Shown here: piece by piece, positions 33,601 to 42,700 of the stretch
Layout: each line of letters opens with the position of its first letter
How positions within the stretch are numbered: the first letter of the stretch is position 1
NCBI RefSeq assembly: GCF_011440305.1
Contig: NZ_JAAOIW010000008.1
Location: forward strand, 124,001 to 188,000
DNA: 64,000 nt
Origin: Paenibacillus agricola
Lineage (GTDB): Bacteria; Bacillota; Bacilli; Paenibacillales; NBRC-103111
Reading direction: 5' to 3'
The notes under the pieces: model-generated
What the model saw: only the letters and a program-made list of their open reading frames with translations
Told to the model about the DNA's origin: nothing
Databases searched by the model: none
Made by a program: the position numbers and the translations under genes

Positions 33601-33731
33601 AGAAACAACGCACTTCCGGGATCGGGATCCTCCGGCGAAAACCGCCATTCTGGCGTATAGTAAGGAGCCATTGTTTTCATCTGTTCGATTAGATCTTGTT
33701 TATCACGCGTATCAATTTTGGGAGGCTGCAT
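30654..33731 (-). CDS. Large baseplate J-like wedge protein (Pvc11/12 equivalent)
   Basis: A 1025-residue second gpJ-type wedge protein. The N-terminus 'MAPYYTPEWRFSPEDPDPG' and the later 'RIRFGDGIHGMVPPQGG', 'GKAGNVGAGQIASLQNS' and 'HRGRAVTAKDFEWLAREAYP' are shared with the family and with the downstream gene. Between them lie several beta-rich inserted regions that account for the size. In PVC/Afp two such proteins build the baseplate periphery (T4 gp6/gp7 equivalents). ATG with GGGGGTGG upstream. The gene lies 60 nt after gp25 and 57 nt before the smaller paralogue. Confidence 0.9.
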   Translation of the reverse strand: MQPPKIDTRDKQDLIEQMKTMAPYYTPEWRFSPEDPDPGSALFLLFADMFHGNIKRLNRVPVKNLVAFMNLFDVTLLPARPASAYVTFRLNAGMREPVLIPVGTQVAAQGEQEDILFETERTLLLTPAMFTAAFLTSKKHDSIIQIPESFITASREGLSAPTPLFQLQDGVDLQEHVLYLEHSHLFLLRETARIEIAIGHSRKPHEEPEICQLLANPLLAEWRYATADGWVPFDKVEAIGNRVVLHKMQLGEIAEQQLSEWSGRFIQCRMKRTAAPMLSLADQGLELDRIQVKTDYVDNLNRGGISPDIMFYNDVQADATGFYPFGDQFIPYGTFYVSSKEALSKRDGLITLSFALKVIVNRFQTEQGQVVDWKPIMKKSTFERPNPPIVAVAKVIWEYWNGISWVRLEAGRDAERLFYRPGEELLNHQVKFRCPMDLEESYVNSHLNYWVRARIIQIDNLYSVLPLYHSPWLENVSLTYEYPEERMYQLHRCLSLNHTEILDQTRQSRGQAELFQPFFHMEVEHPSLYVALDLPPVKGPLSVFVSVQPQRLTERDIPLLEWEYWQNGFLGEGPRWAPLKVIDDTNGLTRNGTVQFAGPADFQRKVWFGQDGYWLRVVNRDDKYDDHSGTTAFPIVNGLYLNTIKAMQQESVTNEYPDPRVGDIASEFQLSRTPVVSETVWVDETGKMAEEEVRRHMEQGTLELDVIRDTDGYIYRLWVKWHPIAHLSDSGSEDRHYTIDRTYGRIRFGDGIHGMVPPQGGVEQIKVNYTVTRGKAGNVGAGQIASLQNSIAFVGGAMNPEAASGGCDAESEESAMRRGPQQLKHRGRAVTAKDFEWLAREAYPNIARVKCLANYNALVEPDIGCITLVILPQEGVGGLAAFPELKRQVERYVLQRASNLVALPNRIQVIQPAFLEISVTAYVAVQGIEAIVPTELEAIAKLQRFLDPLSGNYDGKGWEIGQDIHQSMFYALLKSIHSINHVEKLYMAVYKLEDNVRTELNVNSLPSLLHGIIISGTHRVVVNAI

Positions 33732-33791
33732 GCATCCACCCCCTCTCTGTCCGCTTTGTCATGGTCGATGTTCAACCCTTTTCATTCGCTT

Positions 33792-34193
33792 TTACTTCGA
33801 GCCTTCGTGAATATAGAAAGGATAAACCTGGTTAAACAAATTGTTAGTTGAACGTACCATGTATTGGATACGAATATTGACTTTACCGTTTTCCTGGCTG
33901 TCTACAAGAGCTTGCACCTCAACCTCATGCACACGTGGCTCCCAGATTTGGATCGCCTCTTTGACGTTGCTTCCGAGCATCATAAGCGTCGTAGCATCCG
34001 TCTCACCAAATACAAAGCGCTGTACATCACAGCCAAAGTCAGGCCGCATCGTGCGTTCGCCCAAAGAAGTCCCGAGAATAATGCGGATCGCTTCGATGAT
34101 ATCCCCCTCATATTCCGACATCATAATTCGACCGGTGGCCTTGTCCACCTGAATGGGAAATTTCCAGCCGCGTCCGAGAAAATCTTCGCTCAT
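33792..34193 (-). CDS. gp25-like baseplate wedge protein (Pvc9 equivalent)
   Basis: A 133-residue GPW/gp25 family protein. Typical features: 'GRGWKFPIQVDKATGRIMMSEYEGDI', the conserved 'LGTSLGERTMRPDFGCDVQRFVF' with the E-R pair and the G-C/S-x-x-x-x-F motif, and a terminal beta-strand 'NIRIQYMVRSTNN'. In T4, PVC and T6SS (TssE) this protein joins sheath and baseplate. The ATG has GGAGGCGAG upstream. It sits between the spike and baseplate genes. Confidence 0.95.
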   Translation of the reverse strand: MSEDFLGRGWKFPIQVDKATGRIMMSEYEGDIIEAIRIILGTSLGERTMRPDFGCDVQRFVFGETDATTLMMLGSNVKEAIQIWEPRVHEVEVQALVDSQENGKVNIRIQYMVRSTNNLFNQVYPFYIHEGSK

Positions 34194-34239
34194 TCACACT
34201 CGCCTCCTTGACATGCTCCCGCTAGGAACGACCCTACAA

Positions 34240-34962
34240 TTAATTAATCTTGACTAAACTTCCTTTAATATTAATGATCCCATCTGACTTGAGGTCAAGC
34301 GAAGCTCCTGCTTTTATCTCCATCGTAGCCGAGGCCTCAATCTTAATCTGGGTGGACTTAACCGTTATGGCTTTAGTGCTCTCGATTTTAATATCTCCTT
34401 TGGCATTCATCGTGATGGTTGATGAGCTACTTTTGATGGAAATCTCGTTAGCAGAGCCGCCTTTGATCTGGATCGCGTTATTACCGCTTTGTTCCTTGAT
34501 ATCAATCGTATCGTCTTTATCGGAAAATTGAATCGTCTGGCCCTTTTTCGTTTTAATGGTCACTTTGCCTTCACTGTCGTTATCATCAAAGGTTAGCTCG
34601 TGCCCGGCTCTTGATTTTAACTGGCGAATATCATTCTTATCATTCGCTTTCGGTGAAGGCTGCTTGGTGCTCCACAGCACCCCGATAACAAAAGGCTGGC
34701 GGATTTCACCCAAATGGAACGCAACCAGCACCTCATCGCCAACTTCCGGTATGAATAAGCTGCCCCGATCCTTGCCAGCCATTAAAGTGGCGATACGTAC
34801 CCAGTCGGTTTCGGTCTCCGCCTCACGCAAAGGCAGCTGTAGCTTCACCCTCGCCAGGCCGTCGGGGTCATTATTGTTCGTAACGATGGCCACCATCACG
34901 CCATTGATCTTTGGAAATACAGGCTCGGACGTACCGCGGAACGAAAACTCCGGAATATTCAT
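34240..34962 (-). CDS. Spike protein C-terminal half: gp5/VgrG OB-fold and beta-helix
   Basis: A 240-residue protein. Residues about 10-85 form the gp5/VgrG OB-fold ('GVMVAIVTNNNDPDGLARVKLQLPL', 'SLFIPEVGDEVLVAFHLGEIRQPFVIG'), and the remainder is a repetitive Ile/Lys/Ser/Asp-rich triple-stranded beta-helix ('GDIKIESTKAITVKSTQIKIEASATMEIKAG'). It forms the membrane-piercing needle on which a PAAR-like tip sits. In PVC this is fused to the gp27-like part as Pvc8; here it is a separate gene whose ATG overlaps the gp27-like stop (TGATG), which gives coupled 1:1 translation. A TTG one codon earlier is possible. Confidence 0.92.
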   Translation of the reverse strand: MNIPEFSFRGTSEPVFPKINGVMVAIVTNNNDPDGLARVKLQLPLREAETETDWVRIATLMAGKDRGSLFIPEVGDEVLVAFHLGEIRQPFVIGVLWSTKQPSPKANDKNDIRQLKSRAGHELTFDDNDSEGKVTIKTKKGQTIQFSDKDDTIDIKEQSGNNAIQIKGGSANEISIKSSSSTITMNAKGDIKIESTKAITVKSTQIKIEASATMEIKAGASLDLKSDGIINIKGSLVKIN

Positions 34963-36056
34963 CAAACCGCATTCCCCCCTAATTGAAATCGTGTTACGTA
35001 GCCGTTCTCATTAAGCAGATGCGCGGTTGCCATGATATAGTAAGGCTGGCTTAGCTTCTCGCCGATCCCACTCAGCTTGAGGTAGCGCCCTGCCCGAATT
35101 TCCGGAATGCCTACACACTCGCCTTGCCCGCTAATCAGCTTCATAGACCGTTTATTCAAGACGGCTTCCGCATGTGTCTTGGCTTCTTCCTGTGAATCAA
35201 TGTTGGTATACACATGTTCCTTGTAAGTACCCTGTGCCTTCAAAATATCTTTGCCTGTCTTCGAATTGGAGCCAAGCTTCGTCACCGTTGTAGCTGACGC
35301 CTCAACTACCTTGAGCTCCTTGTTATCCCAACCACGAACGGTCACTTCCGTAATCTGGTCGGCAATATTCATATCGATCGAAAGTGAACGCAGCATGGAG
35401 CCATATTGCAAATCGACAACGGGCGTCATTTCGGTCAGAGGCTTGCGGAAGTATACGGTTTTACCAACAACGAAAAAATCATAATGGACCAGCTCAGCCA
35501 AATATTGAATAAAATGATAATCATCGACCTGATTTTGTGACACCGTGCTGTACAGTGTGGTCGTATCATCGATTTTCGTTTTCATGCCATAGGTACCTGC
35601 GATATCTTTGACGATATCACTATATTTTTTTTTGGACCATGATTTCGATTTGGAGCCCTTCATCATAAGGTAGGACATGTCCAAGCCGCGAATAAGGAGA
35701 CCTGGCGCTTCATCACCCGAAAACTCCACCGTCACCGAAGTGATATATCCCTGAAATACCGAAATGAGCTCAGTCTCATACCCTAGCTTGATTTCAACCG
35801 CCTTACCTAGCACAAAAACGTCATTTATCCATAAAAAGTCATTCGTATTTATATCAAAAGCGTTCGTTACATGAAATAAGAACGAGTCCGCTGTACCTTC
35901 CAAGCTACTTTCTACCCGAATATTCGTTATCATGATTTCACTGGCCAGTTTGCTGCCGTTGACCAGGATTTCAAAGGCAGGTGCAAAAAAATCGTTATAT
36001 CTCTTTCCTAATTCAGAAGCTGTAAACTGACCGCTATCAAGCTTTAGCTCTGCCAA
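34962..36056 (-). CDS. Spike protein N-terminal half: gp27-like hub (late control D family)
   Basis: A 364-residue protein of the gp27/gpD hub family ('FEILVNGSKLASEIMITNIRVESSL', 'GKAVEIKLGYETELISVFQGYITSVTVEF', 'YSDIVKDIAGTYGMKTKID', 'NQVDDYHFIQYLAELVHYDFFV'). It should form the trimeric hub between the tube and the needle. TTG start with the excellent site GGAGGTGAT 5-6 nt upstream, which overlaps the stop of the LysM gene. The spike is split at the junction with the gp5-like gene. Confidence 0.92.
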   Translation of the reverse strand: MAELKLDSGQFTASELGKRYNDFFAPAFEILVNGSKLASEIMITNIRVESSLEGTADSFLFHVTNAFDINTNDFLWINDVFVLGKAVEIKLGYETELISVFQGYITSVTVEFSGDEAPGLLIRGLDMSYLMMKGSKSKSWSKKKYSDIVKDIAGTYGMKTKIDDTTTLYSTVSQNQVDDYHFIQYLAELVHYDFFVVGKTVYFRKPLTEMTPVVDLQYGSMLRSLSIDMNIADQITEVTVRGWDNKELKVVEASATTVTKLGSNSKTGKDILKAQGTYKEHVYTNIDSQEEAKTHAEAVLNKRSMKLISGQGECVGIPEIRAGRYLKLSGIGEKLSQPYYIMATAHLLNENGYVTRFQLGGNAV

Positions 36057-36062
36057 TCGTTA

Positions 36063-36683
36063 TCACCTCCGCTTAGGAACGGTAATTCTGCGTCCCGCCT
36101 TTAATTTCCGCGGATTGTCAATTCCATTGGCATCGGCAATCCCCCGCCACTGTTTAGGATCCTGGTACTCAGCATACGCAGTCATCCATAGCTGGTCTCC
36201 CTCTTTCACCATCTTTTGCTTGGTTTGGCCTGCCGCTTCCGGTGGCACCGTTGCTGCCTGTTCTTTTTGGGTCGTATTGGATTTAAAGGTCACCTTCAGC
36301 GTTGCACGAACGGGTATGCCTGAGTCAAGGAACATCGTAAACTTTTGGCTTACCTTTTCCAGCACGCCCTTAAAATCTATGGAGCCCCACACAAAGCGGA
36401 CAAATGGCGGGTGTCCCACATCGATATCAAGCAGTTGGGCGATTTGTTTGGTCAAATCACGAACATCCGTACCTTTTTCATACGTATCAAAAAAGAGATC
36501 CATTGATAATGAAGTAGTTCCGCCGTTAACGAATTGGCCCATGGGCATCCCCATGTTCGGCACCTTTTTAAAGGTGTAATTGTTTGAAGTATCCAGCGCA
36601 TATTCATTAGGATTGAATAGCACCTCGATGGTTTCTTCGCCCTTTTTTTTGTAGGCAATAATTTTCGCTTTCTTGAGTGCCAT
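36063..36683 (-). CDS. LysM-containing tube-spike adaptor (Pvc7 equivalent)
   Basis: A 206-residue protein. Residues 1-140 carry the phage/eCIS adaptor domain ('KKKGEETIEVLFNPNEYALD', 'MGQFVNGGTTSLSMDLFFDTYEKGTDVRDL', 'GHPPFVRFVWGSIDFKGVLEKV'). Residues about 158-206 are one LysM motif ('VKEGDQLWMTAYAEYQDP', 'NPRKLKAGRRITVP'). In PVC, Pvc7 connects the tube to the spike hub, and in T4 and other tails a LysM protein does the same. AAGGGGA precedes the ATG. It directly precedes the hub gene. Confidence 0.93.
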   Translation of the reverse strand: MALKKAKIIAYKKKGEETIEVLFNPNEYALDTSNNYTFKKVPNMGMPMGQFVNGGTTSLSMDLFFDTYEKGTDVRDLTKQIAQLLDIDVGHPPFVRFVWGSIDFKGVLEKVSQKFTMFLDSGIPVRATLKVTFKSNTTQKEQAATVPPEAAGQTKQKMVKEGDQLWMTAYAEYQDPKQWRGIADANGIDNPRKLKAGRRITVPKRR

Positions 36684-36780
36684 TCGTTCACATCCCCTTT
36701 CCTATGCTGCTGTAACTTGGCTCGTTTTTAACGGTCACTGAATTCCAGAACCCACTTTTTGGCGTCGCTGCCGGCTAGCA

Positions 36781-39700
36781 TTACATTCCCCGACGCTGCC
36801 GCTCGAAGCGCATACGTCTTTCCAGCTCCCGTGTCACCTTGTCTACAATTTGGTTCACATCCAGCTGAGGAAGCTGCTTAACAAGCTCGTTAATTTGCTC
36901 CTCGGTTAATTCAGCTGGCTCGACGGGCTGTGTAATTGCCTGTGCTGCTTCGGGCTCAGCCTGCCTTTGTGGCTTCAGCAGCTCCAGGCTTGGAGATGAA
37001 ACTGAAGCGGGATAGCCCGTTTTAGGCTCTGGCTGTTTATGCTCAAGCTGTGTACTGGGCATACCGGGAGCGACTGGCGTACGTGGCGAGTAAGCAAATA
37101 TATCAGCCGTATCAACCGGGCTTGAAGCCGGCTTGGCGAATATGTTCCGCTCCTGATTTGCTGAAGCCCCTGCCAGATCGCTGTAACGCAATGAAACCGG
37201 CGCTTGTGTTGTTGTCGTTGCATTTGTAGACGCAGTTGCAATTGCAGCATATGAACCATCTGGCTGCGCGCCCGACCGCCTTTGCAAAAGGCCCGGACTG
37301 ACGACCGCCAGCCGTTCATCCCCGCTTACCATCCGCGCCGCTGTGCGCTGAAGTGCAGACCGGGCGTTGGTACCAGCTCGTTGGACCGCAGGCTGACCAT
37401 TCGCGCTAGCTCGCTGGACCGCAGGCTGACCATTGGCGCTGGCTCGCTGGACCGCAGGCTGGCCATTGGCGCTAGCTCGCTGAGCCGCAGGCTGACCATT
37501 GGCGTTTGCTCGCTGGGCCGCAGACCGGGGCACTTGTGACATGGGCGCTGCCGCCGCCCGCGACAAGCCCCTGCCTATCGTTAACGCTTGTGGAACGTTT
37601 GCGTTTGCGGCTAGCTGGTTTACCCTTGCTGCTCTGAAGCCTTGCTGTGAGAGCCTCGTTGCTGGAGCAGCGGCTGTTATCCGGCTTCGTTGGGTTAAAG
37701 CTGAGGGCTTGACCAGCCGTATCGCTTCTTCACTCTCTGGATTTGTTGTTCTTTGCTGCACTTGGGCAGCAAGCCCCTCAATAGTACCAGCCTCATTAAT
37801 GCTGCGCTCATTATGTTTTACTTCCAGCCTTCTGCCTGGGCTTTCAATTGCGGTAAAGGTATCTATAGCCTGACCAACATTCGTCTTACGAAAAGCTGCT
37901 GTAGTTTGCTCCATCCGAGGCGGGCGTTGCAACCAAGCATTGGCTAAGCTGGCTTCCTGGCGGGTCGCCTGTAAGGCATGGTCAGCAGCAATACTGGCAG
38001 CTATGCTTGTATTTACTTTTGGCGTTATCTTCTTAGTGGCCAGTTGGCGAGATAGAAAGCTTATCGCTGCTACTGGGCCAGCAAGCTCGCTTAACGGCCT
38101 ATTGACCGGTCGATTGGCTGACCAGCTTGCTCGAGTGTCTACTGGTTGATTCACTAACCTGCTTACTGATTCGCTTACTGGACTAACTGACTGGCTTGCT
38201 ATCCTGCTAGCCGGTTGGCTTGCCCGTCTGCCTGCTGGTTGGCTTGCTGATCGGTTTAATAAACCAGTAATTGAACTTAATGTCTGCCCATTTCTTGCTC
38301 GATTTAGGTTGGACCCTGGCTTTGCTGTTAAGCTTGTCTGCCGACCAAAATTGTCTATCGGGTTTCTATGCTCCAGGGATTGCACTGCCAGAGCTAATGG
38401 ACTTATCCCATCCATTAACGAAACTGGTATTTTAATATTGGCGTTAATAGCTTTTCTAGAAATCATTCTAATGACATTAGATAAGGCAACAATATCTACA
38501 TGATGATCAGGTGCCTCTCCACGATGACCAGCCATTCCTCCAAGATTCAGATTATCCCCATCTCTGCCTGCTTTTGAATCCAGCAATCGCTGAAACGGAT
38601 AAGTTTGAGCTTCTTGAAGAGATGCGATATCTTGGTGTGTTGCTTGATGATGAATAAATGAATTCGCAGCTTTACGCTGTAAATTACCACCTTGTAAACC
38701 TAAAGCCTTAGAAGCTGAAATTAGGGTATGGAAAACCTCATCCTGAGAGGATGCTCTACTTGCATTCATTGTTGCGGCTGTCCAAGGGAAACTGGCTTCT
38801 TTCCTTAAGGCTCCTTGATCAACTTGTGAAGCAAGCCTGCTGATCCCCATACTTGTAATTCCAGATGCCACAGGATACATCTTATTTAAGCTGCGGCTAT
38901 CCGAAGCTGCAGCCTGCGAAACTGCCAACCTCTGACTAGGTAAGCCAACCGACGAATTCAATGCAACGGAGTTCTGCCCGGCCCCAATTGGGTGGCTAGG
39001 TACAACCGATCTTCTCCAAACATTCGCCATCGGGATCGGGATAGGGATATTTAGCTGCATCCCTGGAGCGATCGAGGCTTTTAGCTTCGAGGTTCCCATG
39101 CCTCGGTCTACCTTGGGAGAAGCGTTCATGCTGACTCTTCGAGCCATTAATGCGGAAAGGCTTAAAGACGCATGCGCCAAAGAATCTGCTGTGCTCAATA
39201 CTCCCCTCGGAGCTACCGCGCCATCTGGGTTCGGCATTGCTGACGTTCGTAGCATTGATGCTGCAGCCCTTAAAACCCTTGCCCTCCTTGCAATTGTCGA
39301 AGCTGGGTTTGATGCAGCCCTACCACGGACAACCGATGTCTCGGCATCCGCAGCTCTTGCCCAACGTGCACTTGTAGAGGTTACTGGGCTTAACGCCCCT
39401 GACCCTGGCGTAAGTGATAATGCAGAGCCTTCTTCCACCTTTGCTTGAATGGAAAAACGCTTGGATAAGCGTGCTTCACGCCCCATGGTGCTATTCTGAA
39501 TATTAGCCAACATCGCATGGGTAATGGCTGGATTCTCAGGGTTATTCCGGTTGAGTACTCCATCTGGTGTTTCTGTTCTACCATGGGCTTGAGAACCTCC
39601 AGCCTCCAACCACGATAATCCTTTAGCCTGGATCCACAATCCAGTCTTTACAGCATGATCAATCGCTGATTCCAGTGGAGGTAAATCAGTCGGTGCTTTG

Positions 39701-42700
39701 CTTGATGGAATCCATGGTTTAATCCATGGTTGAGCTACGTTTGCGGACTTGGCTCTGTTTGGGAGAGCACTCTCCAACGTACTTTGCAACTCAGGTACCG
39801 CTCCAACCAGAGAACCGCTAGAACTGGACTCTGCCTTTTTCCTTGCTCTCTGGGCGGGTACCGCCGCCTCATTACTTAAGCTTGATCCCCAGTCGTTAAC
39901 CAGGTTGGCAGTAGCTGTTGTAACTACATGTCTATTCAAAGAATCCCTATTAAGCTTAACGCGTTGTATAATCGATGTGAGAATAAGCGGTCCGTTAGTT
40001 TCAATAGCTGCTGCTACTTTGGGATAGATAGCCCACTGGGCTTTTGCTCTATTATTCATTGGAAGTGCGAAATGTGCCTGCCGGCTACTTCCCATAGAGA
40101 TTGGACGGCTTGAGGGATGGGATTTCAGCCTCAATTGCACATGCTGTAAAGCTGCTGCTGCTTTTTGTATCCGCGAGCCTATCCTGCCCGTTTCCAAATC
40201 TCCACTTGCTAATGTTGTTGCTAAAGCCAGAGAGGCACGCTGCCTTCTACGTAGCTGGCGTTGCTGCACTTCTCGGGCTTCTTGACCTTCGCGGATATTT
40301 CCCGCCATTTGTAGATAGCCCGCGACATTGCCATTGGGTTTTGCAGATATCCTTCCGCCTGCTAGCTGCCTATCTGCCAGCTTCGTGGCAGTGTTCGACA
40401 GATCTACAAGATCTGCGGGCAATTCCTTAAAATTGGACAGAGTTTGATCTGCAACTATCGCGCTATATCCCACTGAATCCCTTTGCTTACGAAAGGCAAA
40501 AGCCTTGTCCTCCCCAGCACGCCATAGCCGATTGAGCGGCTGCAAATCAATAGGAGCTTGCATCGACCTATAAGAACGAAGCTCTGGCTTCATAAGCTGT
40601 AAGATCCGCTCTGCAGAAAATCCTGCATGCTCTATCGCTTGCTGCCCTATCGAGAAACCAGCAGCCTTTGCTGGCTCGTTACCTCTTACAACATTTAAAA
40701 CAGGACCAGAGGAGGCCGCATTCTCTACATCAAGCCAAGACGCACTTCCACCATTCTGGGAATTTCCTGCCTCAGCTTCACTTCTTGGTTCCCCTAGCTG
40801 GAATGCAGGGGCTACAGAACGCTGCACAAGCTGATTAGAAGAAAGCATCCGCTCCCCAGCAAGTACGGCCCGTTCTTGCATCCCATGACTCTGGCTGGTA
40901 TGGCTTGCTGGGCCAAGCAGTCCATGATTGCTCATTTTTGATGCGTTCGATAGATCAAATGTCCTTAGCAGCATCAAGCTTAACGGCGGCATCATCGAAG
41001 TTCTGCCATCATTGAAAAAGTGGCTCAGTACTCCTTTACCCCAAGAAATATTCCGGGGCTCGTAACCAAGCTGTTGAGCACCTGTAGTTTCATCTATCTG
41101 GCGGGCACCACGATTCGATAAACGAGCTCTTACCAACAGTTCTGGACCAGCTAAACTAGACATGCCTTGTGACTCTGTGTCTGTGATCTGCGCAGACTCA
41201 GGCTCAGCCTGTTGGCGGTTTATGCTTTCAGGCTTTATGGAGCTCCGATTCATCCATAGCTCACGATAAGTTGGAGATGTGCCTTGCTTTCCACTGATCG
41301 TTTGATTGTGTATTTCCGGCTGGCCAAGGCGAGCTTTATATGTTGCAAATAATTGATGAATAAGCTTAGTTGTATGTTCAAGCCGAGCTGAGGGGACTGC
41401 CTGCTGGACAACCGTACTACGAAAAGGCTGTAGCTGTTGCCTGCTTAAAGGCTGATTAAGCTCCCCTATCCCTGCATTATGTTCATGATTCAAAAAACCA
41501 TCTTTAGGTTGTATGCTGTTATTAAATCGATCAACCTTATTTACACTACGAACGGAGACAAAGTTGCTTTGCTGGTATACGCTGGCTTGTCCTATTGGGC
41601 TAGCTTGCTGAACCTTATAGCTAGGTGGGAGCATATACGTATGCTGGCGTTGAATGATATCCGCCATATTGACTTTGTTGCTTCTTAAATAACGGGATGA
41701 AACTAAGGATGCATCTGTAGCTGTAGGACGATCATTCGAGCTTTGGTTATTGCGGTAAACAAAAGGTAACTGCTGCTGTCTATTTTCGCTCAAGCCATCG
41801 AAACTACTTAAACTAGGATTAGCATTCGGATGGGGATGCCAAGCTATTGGCATCAAAGCAGACTCATTGCTATTCTTTCTAAAAGCTTGGATAAAGTAAC
41901 CAGGCGATGTAGCTGAATCGGCTTTATTCAAGCCTGAATTGTTTTTTGTCTCATGCTGCTGCTTGGCTAATACACTCACATAAGGCTGGTTATCATCGGA
42001 TGCCCAACGTATAACGCCTGATGCTCTTGGGCTGCTTAATCGTATTCCATCATTCGACAATCGGTCTGGTTCATCTAGGGAAGCTGTTGCTTTATGCAAC
42101 AAATCCGGCCGCTGCTTATTAAATGCCTGATAGATTTTAGTTTGATTTTCAGCTCGGTCTTTGGCTTGTGCCTCTGCACGTTCTTTTACGCGTTCTTTGA
42201 CACGTTCTTTGATACGTTCTTTAGCTCGTTCTTTTGCCTGTTCCTCTGACCACTTTTTAGCTTGCGCTTCGGCGCGCTCTTCAATCTGCTGTTTGAGCTG
42301 CTGCTGCTTTTCCCACTGCTTTTGCTTTTTAATTTGCCTCTGTGTCTGCTTGTGCTCTTGGACCTGATTCTTGTTTTGCTTAGGATCCTGTGCTTGTCCT
42401 GGCTTTTGCTTCAGAGCCAGCTCTTGCTGTATACTCTGCCCCGGTTTGTCGCTTCCGTTGCCTTTGTTGCCTGCGTTACCATTACTCTTACCTAGATCGT
42501 CAATCAAGGCTTTCCTGGAGCTTGGCTCCACTGAGGCTACATGCACCATATCGCCTGTAGGTGCATCATCACGGCTCTGCCCTTGCCTTACACGTTCCAG
42601 CTCCCGGCCTAAGGGGGTGCCCTGCAGGATCTTATCCGCTATTCTAGCCTGCTCCAATCGCGTTGGCGCCTGCTGCTGCCGACCATCGGGTAGCCCACCA

